64,000 nucleotides of DNA from Chitinophagaceae bacterium. Lineage in GTDB: Bacteria > Bacteroidota > Bacteroidia > Chitinophagales > Chitinophagaceae. Location of the stretch: positions 62,001 through 126,000 of the forward strand of contig JAIETM010000008.1 of assembly GCA_019745155.1 (NCBI GenBank), given 5' to 3'. Position 1 is the first letter of the stretch. The number at the start of each line of letters is the position of its first letter. Below the pieces are notes generated by a model that was given only the letters and a program-made list of their open reading frames with translations, was not told the DNA's origin and ran no database searches. Position numbers and translations under genes: made by a program. Positions 5,569 through 14,553 of this stretch are shown piece after piece.

Positions 5569-7425
5569 TTATACAGTCTTGCCTTTAAGTGCACCGGCAA
5601 CAGCCTGATCCATGGCACGTTCAGCATAAGGTCTGCTCACTTCATTCAAGGCTTCAATTTTTTGATGAATCAAATCCTTATTGTCCATGGTTAATGCCAA
5701 TTGCAAAGCTTGCATGGCATTGGCAGTGTCGATCATCTCTTGTTGAGTCAAAAAGCTGCTATTCTTTGCGATAAACTTCTCCGTTGTGCCGAGTATTTGC
5801 TCGCCTTCTGTTCTTGCTTCTACCAGTGCACGTGTTTGAATATCATCTTTTGCATGGGTAATGCTTTCCAGCAACATGCGCTCAACTTCTTCATCAGTTA
5901 ATCCATACTGTGGTTTCACTTCAATACTTTGCTCAACACCACTACGCAGCTCTTTAGCTTTCACCACCAAGATACCATCTGCATTGATCAGAAAATTCAC
6001 TTCTACTTTTGGCAAACCAGCAGGCATACCGGGAATGCCGGTAAGATTGAATTCAGCCAACTTACGGTTATCCTTCACGAGATCACGCTCACCTTGGTAT
6101 ACGGAAATGCGCATACCACTTTGTCCGTCTTGCTGTGTAGTGTATTGTCGGCCTGCTTTGGTTGGAATCTTTGAATTACGTGGAATCAAGACATCCATCA
6201 AACCACCCATGGTTTCAATACCTAGGCTTAATGGTGTGATGTCTAAGAGTAAAAAGTCCTTGTTATTGCCTGCAAGAATATCGGCCTGCACAGCAGCGCC
6301 CAAAGCCACTACTTCATCCGGATTCACTTCATCATGCACAGGCTTTCCAAAAAATGCAGACACTGCTTGCTTCACCAATGGAACGCGTGTACTACCTCCT
6401 ACCATCACAATGGTATCTATGTTTGCGGCAGTCAACTGCGCATCTTTCAATGCAGCGGCACAGCATGTAATTGTTTTATCGATCAATGGTTGAATGAGCG
6501 ATTCAAACTCAACCTTAGTTATGCTTAATGTATCACCATTCCATTCCGCTGTGTACACATCAGCATTGCTCAGTGTTTTCTTTGCTTCTTCTGCACGAAG
6601 ACGTAAACCCTGCGCCAATTGCTTATTCGCACGTAACTCATCCTGCGTAATACCAAACTGCCTCACCCAATGCTGCACAATGGCGTGATCAAAATCATCA
6701 CCACCCAGATACGTATCACCGTTTGTACTCAACACATCAAACACACCATTGGTAATACGCAGAATGGAAATATCAAAAGTACCACCACCCAAATCATATA
6801 CAGCGATGGTTTTCTCTTCTTCAGGATTCAAACCCAAACCATAAGCCAGACTCGCAGCGGTTGGTTCGTTCACAATACGCAACACATCCAGTCCTGCCAG
6901 TTTACCCGCATCTCTGGTTGCCTGACGTTGTGCATCGTTGAAATAAGCTGGCACTGTAATCACAGCTTTGGTAACCGGCGTTTTCAGGATATGTTCTGCT
7001 CTTTGTTTGAGCTCTTTTAAAATCAATGACGACAATTCAACAGGCGAAAAAAATCGATCACCCACCTGCACTTTCACCAGACTTTCGGTATCGTCATCTA
7101 TTACTTTATACGTGAAGAAATCCGCATGCTGTTTTAAGTCCTGATAACTTTTACCCATCAAACGCTTAGCAGAGAAAATGGTATTCTGCGGATCTGTTTC
7201 CAAGTATGTCTTGGCACTCGCACCTACTTCGGTATTACCAAACGCATCAAAGTGAATGACACTTGGCACCAAGCTACTAGTATCGTGCTCTTTTAAGGCA
7301 ACCGGTTTTTTACTCTCTGGGTGAATGATGGCAACCAAACTATTGGTGGTACCCAAATCAATACCCACAATCATCTCTTCCTGCTGCAGACTACCTGTTG
7401 CGATATTGATACCAATCTTGGCCAT
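5569..7425 (-). CDS. hscA: Hsp70-family chaperone HscA (Fe-S cluster assembly)
   Basis: HscA is a specialised Hsp70 that works with HscB on the scaffold IscU during Fe-S cluster transfer. The 618 residues show the Hsp70 ATPase domain: phosphate-1 motif [12 protein letters not shown] (about 21-32), [28 protein letters not shown], and the phosphate-2 motif [12 protein letters not shown], then GGSTRVPLV and the linker/substrate domain with [14 protein letters not shown]. The extended N-terminus before the ATPase and the total length just over 600 favour HscA over DnaK. No hscB, iscU or fdx gene is adjacent, so the assignment rests on sequence pattern. A cysteine desulfurase is found about 47 kb away. 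Confidence 0.82.
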   Translation of the reverse strand: MAKIGINIATGSLQQEEMIVGIDLGTTNSLVAIIHPESKKPVALKEHDTSSLVPSVIHFDAFGNTEVGASAKTYLETDPQNTIFSAKRLMGKSYQDLKQHADFFTYKVIDDDTESLVKVQVGDRFFSPVELSSLILKELKQRAEHILKTPVTKAVITVPAYFNDAQRQATRDAGKLAGLDVLRIVNEPTAASLAYGLGLNPEEEKTIAVYDLGGGTFDISILRITNGVFDVLSTNGDTYLGGDDFDHAIVQHWVRQFGITQDELRANKQLAQGLRLRAEEAKKTLSNADVYTAEWNGDTLSITKVEFESLIQPLIDKTITCCAAALKDAQLTAANIDTIVMVGGSTRVPLVKQAVSAFFGKPVHDEVNPDEVVALGAAVQADILAGNNKDFLLLDITPLSLGIETMGGLMDVLIPRNSKIPTKAGRQYTTQQDGQSGMRISVYQGERDLVKDNRKLAEFNLTGIPGMPAGLPKVEVNFLINADGILVVKAKELRSGVEQSIEVKPQYGLTDEEVERMLLESITHAKDDIQTRALVEARTEGEQILGTTEKFIAKNSSFLTQQEMIDTANAMQALQLALTMDNKDLIHQKIEALNEVSRPYAERAMDQAVAGALKGKTV

Positions 7426-7443
7426 AGGTTGCGTTTTGAGCCG

Positions 7444-7451
7444 CGAAAATA
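7444..7451 (-). promoter_or_regulatory. Probable minus-7 box of hscA
   Basis: TATTTTCG on the minus strand, 18 bases upstream of the hscA ATG. It differs by one base from TAnnTTTG. The same octamer stands before the genes at 14478 and 62273, so it is probably a tolerated variant. Confidence 0.5.
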
Positions 7452-7497
7452 AAGCAATGCCCCGCGGCTAGGCTTGTGATTTTGGGAATATAACCAA

Positions 7498-7875
7498 TCA
7501 ATCCTGCACCAGTTCGGTACCACTGAGGTAATCATGCAAGGTTTTATCTAGAAAAGGAATGAAAAACATGTCTATAATTGTGAGCCGAACCAGACTACGG
7601 ATAAAAATCCTACCCCAACCTGCTTTGCTGCCTGTTTTACTCACCACACGGGAGTAACTGATGCGCTTGCCCAAGCTTTTGCTAAAAAACCCTTCTGCAA
7701 TGAAATAATACAGAAACAGGGTACCAAAAAAGAACCAGCCAAAATTCAAAGGGGTAAAACCCCAATAAAACACATTCCAGTTCCAGATACGGAAAAAGAG
7801 CATAGACAGCAAAAAGACCAGCAAAGTGTCTATCAGGAAATTCAGCACACGTGTTCCAATACCTGTTGTTTTCAT
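7498..7875 (-). CDS. RDD family membrane protein
   Basis: RDD proteins are small membrane proteins named for conserved Arg-Asp-Asp residues; some act in Na+ or H+ exchange but most are uncharacterised. This 125-residue protein has the N-terminal R..NFLIDTLL pattern (the Arg and Asp of the first helix), two or three hydrophobic segments (about 14-32, 45-65, 90-110) and the typical GKRI.Y.RVV stretch between the second and third. Its promoter overlaps that of the divergent tyrS. The family assignment is good; a function cannot be given. Confidence 0.8.
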   Translation of the reverse strand: MKTTGIGTRVLNFLIDTLLVFLLSMLFFRIWNWNVFYWGFTPLNFGWFFFGTLFLYYFIAEGFFSKSLGKRISYSRVVSKTGSKAGWGRIFIRSLVRLTIIDMFFIPFLDKTLHDYLSGTELVQD

Positions 7876-7879
7876 GGGG

Positions 7880-7887
7880 CAAAAATA
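7880..7887 (-). promoter_or_regulatory. Minus-7 box of the RDD gene
   Basis: TATTTTTG on the minus strand fits TAnnTTTG and ends only 4 bases before the ATG at 7875, which implies a leaderless or nearly leaderless transcript. Confidence 0.7.
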
Positions 7888-7916
7888 AGCGGCACAGCCG
7901 GAATCGACGCAATGAT

Positions 7917-7924
7917 TACTTTTG
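7917..7924 (+). promoter_or_regulatory. Minus-7 box of tyrS
   Basis: TACTTTTG fits TAnnTTTG and ends 17 bases before the ATG at 7942. Because it lies downstream of the alternative ATG at 7912, it decides the start of tyrS. Confidence 0.75.
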
Positions 7925-7941
7925 CGGCAAATTCAGGATAC

Positions 7942-9225
7942 ATGAACCTTATAGAAGAACTGAGATGGCGTGGCATGATTCAGGACATTATGCCCGGTAC
8001 AGAAGAGCAATTGCAGAAAGAAATGACGACGGCCTATATTGGCTTTGACCCTACTGCAGAAAGCCTGCATATTGGCAGTCTTGTACCCATTCTCCTATTG
8101 GTTCATTTACAGCGTGCCGGACACAAACCCATTGCATTGGTTGGTGGTGCTACCGGTATGGTGGGCGATCCTAGCGGCAAAAGCGAAGAACGCAATCTAC
8201 TGGACGAGAACACCCTGCAACGCAATATTGCCGGTGTGAAAGCACAATTAGAAAAGTTTCTGGATTTTGATCCTGCCAAGGCAAATGCAGCCGAGATGGC
8301 CAATAACTACGATTGGTTTAAAAACATCAGCTTTATTGATTTTCTCCGCGACACCGGCAAGCACATTACTGTTAACTACATGATGGCCAAAGATTCAGTG
8401 CGCAAGCGTATTGAAGGAGAAACAGGCATCAGCTATACCGAGTTTGCTTACCAACTAATGCAGGGTTATGATTTTTACTGGCTCTATGCCAACAAAAATT
8501 GCAAACTGCAGATGGGCGGTAGCGATCAGTGGGGCAATATCACTACTGGTACTGAACTCGTACGCAGAAAAGCAGGTGGTGAAGCTTTTGCTTTTACTTG
8601 TCCGCTCATCACCAAAGCCGACGGTGGCAAGTTTGGCAAGACAGAAAAAGGCAATGTGTGGTTGGATGCGAATAAGACTTCTCCTTATCAGTTCTATCAG
8701 TTCTGGTTAAACGCCAGTGATGAAGATGCACGCAAGTGGATCAAAATATTTACACTTCTACCAAAAGAAACCATTGATACGCTAATTACCGAACATGAAG
8801 CTGCACCGCATTTGCGCACCCTGCAGAAAACATTGGCAGAAGAACTGACCACATTTGTGCATAGCAAAGCAGATTTGGAATTTGCCATCAAAGCATCCGA
8901 GATTTTATTTGGCAATGCCACAACAGAAGTATTACAGAGTTTATCTGAGCAACAATTGTTGCAGGTGATGGATGGCGTGCCTTCTGTTGAAATTCCTCTG
9001 GCACAATTTGAAGCAGGTTATGAGCTATTAGGTTTCTTAGCTGATAATGGTATTTTTCCGAGCAAGGGAGAAGCCAGAAAAATGTGGCAAGGCGGCGGCA
9101 TCAGCTTGAATAAAACTAAGATTGGTGCGGACAAAACGCAGGTGACTACTGCAGACTTATTGCAGAACAAATACCTGCTTGTACAGAAGGGCAAAAAGAA
9201 TTACTACTTCGTAAAAGCCGTATAA
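7942..9225 (+). CDS. tyrS: Tyrosyl-tRNA synthetase
   Basis: TyrRS charges tRNA-Tyr; the cognate tRNA-Tyr(GTA) is also in this window. The 427 residues carry the class I signatures: HIGS at 43-46 (for HIGH) and KFGKT at 230-234 (for KMSKS), the tyrosine-binding region with [12 protein letters not shown] and GGSDQWGN, and a C-terminal S4 RNA-binding domain from about 360 ([15 protein letters not shown]). The start MNLIEEL at 7942 is preferred to the ATG at 7912 since the promoter box lies between them. The gene is monocistronic and converges with the SGNH hydrolase, leaving one base between stop codons. Confidence 0.97.
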   Translation: MNLIEELRWRGMIQDIMPGTEEQLQKEMTTAYIGFDPTAESLHIGSLVPILLLVHLQRAGHKPIALVGGATGMVGDPSGKSEERNLLDENTLQRNIAGVKAQLEKFLDFDPAKANAAEMANNYDWFKNISFIDFLRDTGKHITVNYMMAKDSVRKRIEGETGISYTEFAYQLMQGYDFYWLYANKNCKLQMGGSDQWGNITTGTELVRRKAGGEAFAFTCPLITKADGGKFGKTEKGNVWLDANKTSPYQFYQFWLNASDEDARKWIKIFTLLPKETIDTLITEHEAAPHLRTLQKTLAEELTTFVHSKADLEFAIKASEILFGNATTEVLQSLSEQQLLQVMDGVPSVEIPLAQFEAGYELLGFLADNGIFPSKGEARKMWQGGGISLNKTKIGADKTQVTTADLLQNKYLLVQKGKKNYYFVKAV

Positions 9226-9226
9226 A

Positions 9227-9898
9227 TTATTTCAGCTGGCGTATGGCTGTCCACATCGTGGCAGCCACTACCCTGGCACCTTCTTGATTCAGGTGAACCT
9301 TATCTGTTGTTAATATTCCCTGATCAAGATTTTGCTTGTTATTAGCAAGATTGTATTCGAGAAATGCCATTCTAATATCGGCCAAAGGAAGTTTTTTCTG
9401 TGTAGCATGATAGCGAATCCAATTGCTATAAAAATTCATATCGCCATCCATCTCGTTAGAAAAATCGGTGCGTTCTCCTATCACTGCGGGTGTGCATAAA
9501 ACCACCTGAATATTGGCTGCCTGCAGTTTTGCAATCAAGGCTTCATAGAATTTGGTAAACTTCCAAAAATCAGTACCCGTACCATTTAGCTTTTTGTGCC
9601 AAATATCATTCACACCGATATAGATGACTACTACATCTGGCTTTTTCTCTAACACATCGGTTTCCAAACGCAGGTATAAATCGTAGACCTTGTTACCGCT
9701 GATGCCTGATCCAATCAATTCGTACTGGTCTTTCAAACCCTGTGCCTGTATCATGGAATCCAGCTTTACCAGATAACCTTCATACTTCACGGCCATCTCA
9801 GTAATGGAATCACCAAAAAAAATGATCTTTTTCTTCTTAGGCGGCTGGAATGACATAAGCGCGAATGCCAATAAACAAAGGCCAAGCAATTGCTTCAT
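9227..9898 (-). CDS. Secreted SGNH/GDSL-type hydrolase
   Basis: SGNH enzymes are serine esterases or lipases, often acting on acylated sugars. The 223-residue protein begins with a signal peptide (MKQLLGLCLL, hydrophobic to about 17). All four blocks are present: FFGDSITE with the nucleophile Ser31, a glycine in the GSGISGN block, the GVND block near residue 100, and DKVHLN with the Asp-His pair near the C-terminus. The start at 9898 is taken in place of a farther ATG at 9919 because it gives a clean signal peptide. The natural substrate is not visible. It probably acts in the periplasm or outside the cell. Confidence 0.88.
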   Translation of the reverse strand: MKQLLGLCLLAFALMSFQPPKKKKIIFFGDSITEMAVKYEGYLVKLDSMIQAQGLKDQYELIGSGISGNKVYDLYLRLETDVLEKKPDVVVIYIGVNDIWHKKLNGTGTDFWKFTKFYEALIAKLQAANIQVVLCTPAVIGERTDFSNEMDGDMNFYSNWIRYHATQKKLPLADIRMAFLEYNLANNKQNLDQGILTTDKVHLNQEGARVVAATMWTAIRQLK

Positions 9899-10009
9899 GT
9901 GGTGGGTTATTTGCCACAAGTTACGGATTCACAGAACTGTGTGAAACTAGTCGGTATAAAAACTGTTGAAGGAAGAGAGAAAAAATTTGGAACATTTTAG
10001 GCCCAACCC

Positions 10010-10017
10010 TATTTTTG
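10010..10017 (+). promoter_or_regulatory. Promoter of tRNA-Gln
   Basis: TATTTTTG fits TAnnTTTG; TTTG at 9986-9989 lies 20 bases upstream as the minus-33 element. Transcription should start about ten bases before the tRNA. Confidence 0.8.
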
Positions 10018-10033
10018 CACCCCTATTACGGAT

Positions 10034-10104
10034 TGACCCATGGTGTAACGGTAGCACTACAGATTTTGGTTCTGTCTGTTAAGGTTCGAATCCTTATGGG
10101 TCAA
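10034..10104 (+). tRNA. tRNA-Gln (anticodon TTG)
   Basis: Plus-strand cloverleaf: acceptor TGACCCA/TGGGTCA, D-arm TGGTGTAACGGTAGCA, anticodon loop TTTTGGT in an ACAGA/TCTGT stem, T-arm AGGTTCGAATCCT. CCA is not encoded. It has its own promoter and terminator and stands alone. Confidence 0.96.
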
Positions 10105-10113
10105 CTACCAAAG

Positions 10114-10139
10114 AAAATCCCGCCAATTGGCGGGATTTT
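10114..10139. terminator. Bidirectional terminator between tRNA-Gln and rmlD
   Basis: An 11-bp perfect stem (AAAATCCCGCC/GGCGGGATTTT) with a 4-base loop AATT. The T-run serves tRNA-Gln on the plus strand; the A-run on the other arm gives a T-run for the minus-strand sugar operon. Confidence 0.9.
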
Positions 10140-10142
10140 CTT

Positions 10143-11024
10143 TTATACATGTGTTTGTTGTAATTGTTGAATACAAGTTCCCAGACTTTTTTGCCAAGGT
10201 TTGAGCTGAATACCAAAATCGCTAACCAAATCTGAACAATCCATCACGGAGTAACCAGGACGCTTAGCAGGAGTTGGATATGCTGAAGATGGAATGGGAT
10301 TAACCTGACAAGTCAGTCCAGCCATATCCCTAATCGCTGTGGCAAAATCGAACCAACTGATCACGCCGCTATTACTGTAATGATAAACAGGCTGGGCTTT
10401 TTTTCCTGCTTGCAAACCTTGCACTAACTGGATTAAAGCTTGTGCCAGATCTGCAGCATAGGTAGGTGAACCAATTTGGTCTGCTACCACATTCAACTCG
10501 TTACGCTCTTTCATCAAGCGTAGCATGGTTCGAACAAAATTATTCCCATGCGTGCTATACACCCAAGAAGTACGAACAACAATACCCTTGGGATGATTTT
10601 CTTTGATTAATTGCTCACCCAACCATTTACTGTAACCATAATAATTCAATGGATCAGTTGGATGCTGCACGGTATAAGGTGCAGTACCCTTCCCATCGAA
10701 TACATAGTCGGTAGAAATGCTGATCAGCTGCTTGCCATTGCGTTCACACCAAGCGGCCATTTCGCCCACACTGTGTGCATTGGTCTTGAGTGCGGCTTCC
10801 TGCTCCTGCTCTGCTTTATCTACAGCCGTATAAGCTGCACAGTTCAGAATATAATCAGGTTGAATCGTATCGAGTGCTGACTGCACTTGATCAGGCTGAG
10901 TTAAATCCAATTCCGCTCTCGTGGTAAAATGGAAACGAAACTGCTGCGCATATGCATGCACAATCTGCTCCAATTCCCAACCCAGCTGACCGTTCTTACC
11001 CGTTACCAATATCACTGGAAGCAT
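10143..11024 (-). CDS. rmlD: dTDP-4-dehydrorhamnose reductase
   Basis: RmlD makes dTDP-L-rhamnose by NAD(P)H reduction, the last step of the pathway. The 293 residues form an extended short-chain dehydrogenase: N-terminal GKNGQLG nucleotide motif, STDYVFDG (family signature near 104-111), and the YxxxK pair in YGYSKWLGE, then SWVYS and NFVRTM. It is the last gene of a four-gene minus-strand operon after the UDP-xylose enzymes. RmlA, RmlB and RmlC are not in this window, so the substrate must come from enzymes encoded elsewhere. Family members with other ketosugar substrates exist, so rhamnose is likely but not proven. Confidence 0.87.
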   Translation of the reverse strand: MLPVILVTGKNGQLGWELEQIVHAYAQQFRFHFTTRAELDLTQPDQVQSALDTIQPDYILNCAAYTAVDKAEQEQEAALKTNAHSVGEMAAWCERNGKQLISISTDYVFDGKGTAPYTVQHPTDPLNYYGYSKWLGEQLIKENHPKGIVVRTSWVYSTHGNNFVRTMLRLMKERNELNVVADQIGSPTYAADLAQALIQLVQGLQAGKKAQPVYHYSNSGVISWFDFATAIRDMAGLTCQVNPIPSSAYPTPAKRPGYSVMDCSDLVSDFGIQLKPWQKSLGTCIQQLQQTHV

Positions 11025-11028
11025 GTAT

Positions 11029-12012
11029 TTATTTTCTGCTTTGAAACTCTTTCGGTTGTTTGAACCACTCTTCTGATGGGAGCGATTTGAAGTAATCGTA
11101 AGTCTTCTTTAAACCTTCTGCACGATCTACTTTGGGCGACCAGCCTAAGATTTCTTTCGCCTTCGTGATATCCGGCTTACGTTGCTTAGGATCATCTACT
11201 GGCAAAGGCTTATAACTGATCTTTACAGAAGAGCCTGTCAGCTTCAACACCTCTTCTGCAAAATCTTTCAGAGAGATTTCATTCGGGTTGCCAATATTCA
11301 CCGGCATGGCATAATCGCTCAATAATAAACGGTAAATACCATCCACCAAATCATCCACGTAACAGAATGAACGTGTCTGACTACCATCGCCAAATACGGT
11401 TAAATCTTCTCCACGTAAAGCTTGTCCGATAAATGCAGGCAGAGCGCGACCATCATTGAGGCGCATACGCGGACCATAAGTATTGAAAATGCGGACAATT
11501 CTGGTTTCTACTCCATGGAATGTATGGTAAGCCATAGTGATGGATTCCATGAAACGCTTGGCTTCATCATAGACACCGCGCGGACCAACTGGATTTACAT
11601 TACCCCAGTATTCTTCTGTCTGCGGATGCACAAGTGGATCACCGTAGATCTCACTGGTTGATGCAACCAGAATTCTGGCTTTTTTTTCTTTAGCTAAACC
11701 CAAGCAATTGTGTGTACCATGTGCACCCACTTTCAATGTTTGGATAGGAATTTTCAGGTAATCAATCGGACTAGCTGGTGAAGCAAAATGCATGATATAA
11801 TGCAGTTCACCCGGGATATGGATAAACTTGGTTACATCATGATGATAGTATTCAAACTGCTCTAGTTTGAATAAGTGTTCAATATTTTTCAGATCACCTG
11901 TCACCAGATTATCCATCGCAATTACATGGTAACCTTCCTTGATGAAGCGATCACATAAGTGTGAACCGAGAAAGCCGGCTGCACCGGTAATCAATACGCG
12001 TTTTCTTGACAT
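11029..12012 (-). CDS. UDP-glucuronate decarboxylase (UDP-xylose synthase)
   Basis: This enzyme oxidises and decarboxylates UDP-glucuronate to UDP-xylose. The 327-residue protein has the NAD-binding [10 protein letters not shown] at 10-19, the catalytic ASTSEIYG region and the YxxxK pair in YDEAKRFME, preceded by the [11 protein letters not shown] stretch typical of this subfamily, and [10 protein letters not shown]. It follows the UDP-glucose dehydrogenase gene by 11 bases, and that enzyme makes its substrate, which strongly supports the call. Four bases separate it from rmlD. Other extended SDR epimerases are similar, but the pairing and subfamily motif make this the best choice. Confidence 0.9.
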   Translation of the reverse strand: MSRKRVLITGAAGFLGSHLCDRFIKEGYHVIAMDNLVTGDLKNIEHLFKLEQFEYYHHDVTKFIHIPGELHYIMHFASPASPIDYLKIPIQTLKVGAHGTHNCLGLAKEKKARILVASTSEIYGDPLVHPQTEEYWGNVNPVGPRGVYDEAKRFMESITMAYHTFHGVETRIVRIFNTYGPRMRLNDGRALPAFIGQALRGEDLTVFGDGSQTRSFCYVDDLVDGIYRLLLSDYAMPVNIGNPNEISLKDFAEEVLKLTGSSVKISYKPLPVDDPKQRKPDITKAKEILGWSPKVDRAEGLKKTYDYFKSLPSEEWFKQPKEFQSRK

Positions 12013-12023
12013 AATTATTTGCG

Positions 12024-13325
12024 TTAAGGTCTGCCGATACTTTCGTAATGGTAGCCCAGTGAACGAATCTTATCTGTATCAAACACATTGCGACCATCGA
12101 AGATCACTTTGTGCTTTAGTTTCGCATCCAACTGCTCAAACTCCGGTGTTCTGAACTCACTCCACTCAGTTGCAATGATCAATGCATCAGCTCCTTCCAA
12201 TGCACTGTACTGATCTTTCGCATACACCACTTTGTCACCGATCTGTGCACGTACATTTGGCATGGCTTCCGGATCAAATGCAGTTACAGTTGCGCCTGCT
12301 TTCGTTAAAGCATCAATCAGGTACAAAGCCGGTGCTTCGCGGATATCATCTGTATTGGGTTTGAAAGCCAATCCCCACAAAGCAAAATGCTTGCCCTTCA
12401 AGTCGTTCTTAAAATAAGCTTCAATCTTGGGCATCAGGTGCAGTTTCTGCTTCTCATTCACCACTTCTACTGCTTTCAAAATCTTGAAGTCGTAGCTCAC
12501 TTCATCAGCTGATTTAATCAAAGCCTGTACATCTTTGGGGAAGCAGCTACCTCCATAACCGATACCGGGGAATAAGAACCGTTTACCGATACGCTCATCA
12601 CTACCAATACCTCTACGCACCATGTCCACATCAGCGCCTAGTTTCTCGCACAATTGTGCGATCTCGTTCATAAAGGAAATCTTCGTAGCCAAGAATGAGT
12701 TAGCTGCATATTTGGTTAGCTCAGCTGATTTCTCATCCATGAAGATGATAGGATTTCCCTGACGCACGAATGGTGCATACAATTCGCCCATCAGTTTTCT
12801 GGCTCTTTCTGAATTGGTACCGATCACTACTCTGTCTGGCTTCATGAAATCATCCACTGCTACCCCTTCTCTTAAAAACTCAGGATTGCTCACTACATCA
12901 AACTCACCGGTGTAGTTGGCCGCTACAGCGTTGTGCACTTTCTCTGCCGTACCCACAGGTACAGTACTCTTATCAACGATGACTTTATACTCTTTCAATA
13001 TCCTACCTAAATCAGAAGCGACTCCCAACACATACTTCAAATCTGCTGAGCCGTCCGCACCGGGAGGTGTGGGCAGGGCTAGGAAAATGATCTGTGCATC
13101 TTCCACCCCTTCAGCAAGATTGGTGGTAAACTTCAGGCGGCCTTCTTTCAGGTTACGTAAGAAAATCTTCTCTAATCCTGGCTCGTAGATAGTGATCTGG
13201 CCGTTAGAGAGTTTATTGACTTTGTTGACATCAATGTCCACACAGGTTACTTTATTGCCGGTTTCAGCAAAACAAGTACCCGTTACCAAGCCCACATATC
13301 CAGTTCCGATTACTGCTATTTTCAT
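12024..13325 (-). CDS. ugd: UDP-glucose 6-dehydrogenase
   Basis: The enzyme oxidises UDP-glucose twice with NAD+ to UDP-glucuronate. The 433-residue protein has GTGYVGL at 7-13, the NPEFLREG substrate loop, [14 protein letters not shown], and the catalytic cysteine in [10 protein letters not shown]; the C-terminal domain has the FDGRN motif. Length is normal. It lies between the aminotransferase and the decarboxylase, so the operon can convert UDP-glucose to UDP-xylose in two steps. The products feed capsule, exopolysaccharide or lipopolysaccharide sugars; which of these is not visible. Confidence 0.95.
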   Translation of the reverse strand: MKIAVIGTGYVGLVTGTCFAETGNKVTCVDIDVNKVNKLSNGQITIYEPGLEKIFLRNLKEGRLKFTTNLAEGVEDAQIIFLALPTPPGADGSADLKYVLGVASDLGRILKEYKVIVDKSTVPVGTAEKVHNAVAANYTGEFDVVSNPEFLREGVAVDDFMKPDRVVIGTNSERARKLMGELYAPFVRQGNPIIFMDEKSAELTKYAANSFLATKISFMNEIAQLCEKLGADVDMVRRGIGSDERIGKRFLFPGIGYGGSCFPKDVQALIKSADEVSYDFKILKAVEVVNEKQKLHLMPKIEAYFKNDLKGKHFALWGLAFKPNTDDIREAPALYLIDALTKAGATVTAFDPEAMPNVRAQIGDKVVYAKDQYSALEGADALIIATEWSEFRTPEFEQLDAKLKHKVIFDGRNVFDTDKIRSLGYHYESIGRP

Positions 13326-13344
13326 TGGTCTTTGTTATTGTCGC

Positions 13345-14478
13345 TTAAGAATTAATATAGTTCAAAACATGGTCTGTAATATACTGCAATTGGGTTTCAT
13401 CCAACTCAGTGTGCATGGGCAGAGAGATCACTCTTTCTGTTAACCAGTCGGTAATCTCCAACTGATATGCATCCAAACCAAAAGCAGCAAACATCTGCTG
13501 CCTGTGACCCGGTACTGGGTAATAAATCATCGAAGGAATCTTGTGCTCAGCCAAATACTTATTCAACCCATCTCTGTCAACACCATCCAAGGTTAAAGTA
13601 TACTGATGATACACGTGCTTACCATAAGCAGCAGTATAAGGTGTTTTAATTCTGGGATGATTGGCAAAAGCTTGATCATAAAAAGCAGCTGCTTTTCTTC
13701 TGGATGCGATATAGCTATCTAAATGCTTCAATTTGATATCCAGTATCGCTGCCTGAATGGTATCCAATCTGGAATTGCAACCTACCAACTCATGATAGTA
13801 ACGTGTTTGCTGACCATGGTTGGCAATCATTTTCATTTTATGCGCCAATGCATCATCATTGGTACAAAGTGCACCACCATCACCAAAAGCACCTAGGTTC
13901 TTGCTTGGATAGAAGGATGTTGCACCGATATGCCCCATCGTACCCGTCTTGGCTACGCGACTATCAGAGAACGCATACTCAGCGCCAATGGCCTGTGCAT
14001 TGTCTTCAATCACAAAGAGATTGTATTCCTTAGCAATCTGCAGAATGGGCTCCATATGTGCAGGATGCCCATACAGGTGTACCGGTACAATGGCTTTGGT
14101 TTTTGGTGTAATTGCTTTACGCAAGCTTTCCGGATCCATGCAGAAAGTAGCAGGATCTACTTCCACAAATACCGGCTTCAGGCGAAGCAGGGCCACCACT
14201 TCCGTAGTAGCGATATACGTAAAAGAAGGCGTGATCACTTCATCACCCGGCTCCAAGCCAAGGGCCATCATGGCAATCTGCAATGCATCTGTTCCATTGG
14301 CGCAGGGAATCACGTGTTTAGCGCCGTGATAAGCAGCGAGATTGGCTGCAAAATCTTGAACCGGCTTACCATTGATGTATGCTGCACTGTCAATTACATC
14401 CAGTACTGCTTTGTCTATTTCTTGTTTGATATGGAGATACTGCGTTTTAGTATCTACCATTTGAATAGGTCTCATCAT
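13345..14478 (-). CDS. DegT/DnrJ/EryC1/StrS family sugar aminotransferase
   Basis: These PLP enzymes aminate keto-sugars bound to nucleotides. The 377 residues show the family pattern: FxDTKTQY start, ANGTDALQIAMMALG, PSFTYIATTEV, VHLYGHPAHM, EDNAQAIGAEY (PLP-stacking region) and the catalytic lysine in SFYPSKNLGAFGDGG. The sequence resembles the WbpE-type group that acts on UDP-3-keto-GlcNAcA, but the exact keto-sugar cannot be fixed. It is the first gene of the operon with ugd, UDP-xylose synthase and rmlD. Two in-frame ATG codons (14478 and 14475) are equally possible. Confidence 0.88.
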   Translation of the reverse strand: MMRPIQMVDTKTQYLHIKQEIDKAVLDVIDSAAYINGKPVQDFAANLAAYHGAKHVIPCANGTDALQIAMMALGLEPGDEVITPSFTYIATTEVVALLRLKPVFVEVDPATFCMDPESLRKAITPKTKAIVPVHLYGHPAHMEPILQIAKEYNLFVIEDNAQAIGAEYAFSDSRVAKTGTMGHIGATSFYPSKNLGAFGDGGALCTNDDALAHKMKMIANHGQQTRYYHELVGCNSRLDTIQAAILDIKLKHLDSYIASRRKAAAFYDQAFANHPRIKTPYTAAYGKHVYHQYTLTLDGVDRDGLNKYLAEHKIPSMIYYPVPGHRQQMFAAFGLDAYQLEITDWLTERVISLPMHTELDETQLQYITDHVLNYINS

Positions 14479-14487
14479 AACTAGGCG

Positions 14488-14495
14488 CGAAAATA
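14488..14495 (-). promoter_or_regulatory. Probable minus-7 box of the nucleotide-sugar operon
   Basis: TATTTTCG on the minus strand ends 9 bases before the aminotransferase ATG. It is a one-base variant of TAnnTTTG also found before hscA and the DUF2723 gene. Confidence 0.5.
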
Positions 14496-14540
14496 CTGCA
14501 AAAAAGCCGAGGACTTCAGGAATCCATTGCCTGTTTCAGT

Positions 14541-14548
14541 TACTTTTG
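14541..14548 (+). promoter_or_regulatory. Minus-7 box of the Kdo transferase gene
   Basis: TACTTTTG fits TAnnTTTG and ends 5 bases before the ATG at 14554. The transcript is expected to start at or within a few bases of the start codon. Confidence 0.7.
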
Positions 14549-14553
14549 AGGGG

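Noticed and set aside
5861-6493. Plus-strand frame of 210 aa antisense to hscA
   Set aside because: Shadow of a strongly coding gene; Ser/Thr/Pro-rich without recognisable motif.
7439-7469. Inverted repeat AGCCGCG/CGCGGCT upstream of hscA as an operator
   Set aside because: The arms are only 7 bases and overlap the possible minus-7 box; with a 17-base separation this can occur by chance and no second copy was noticed.
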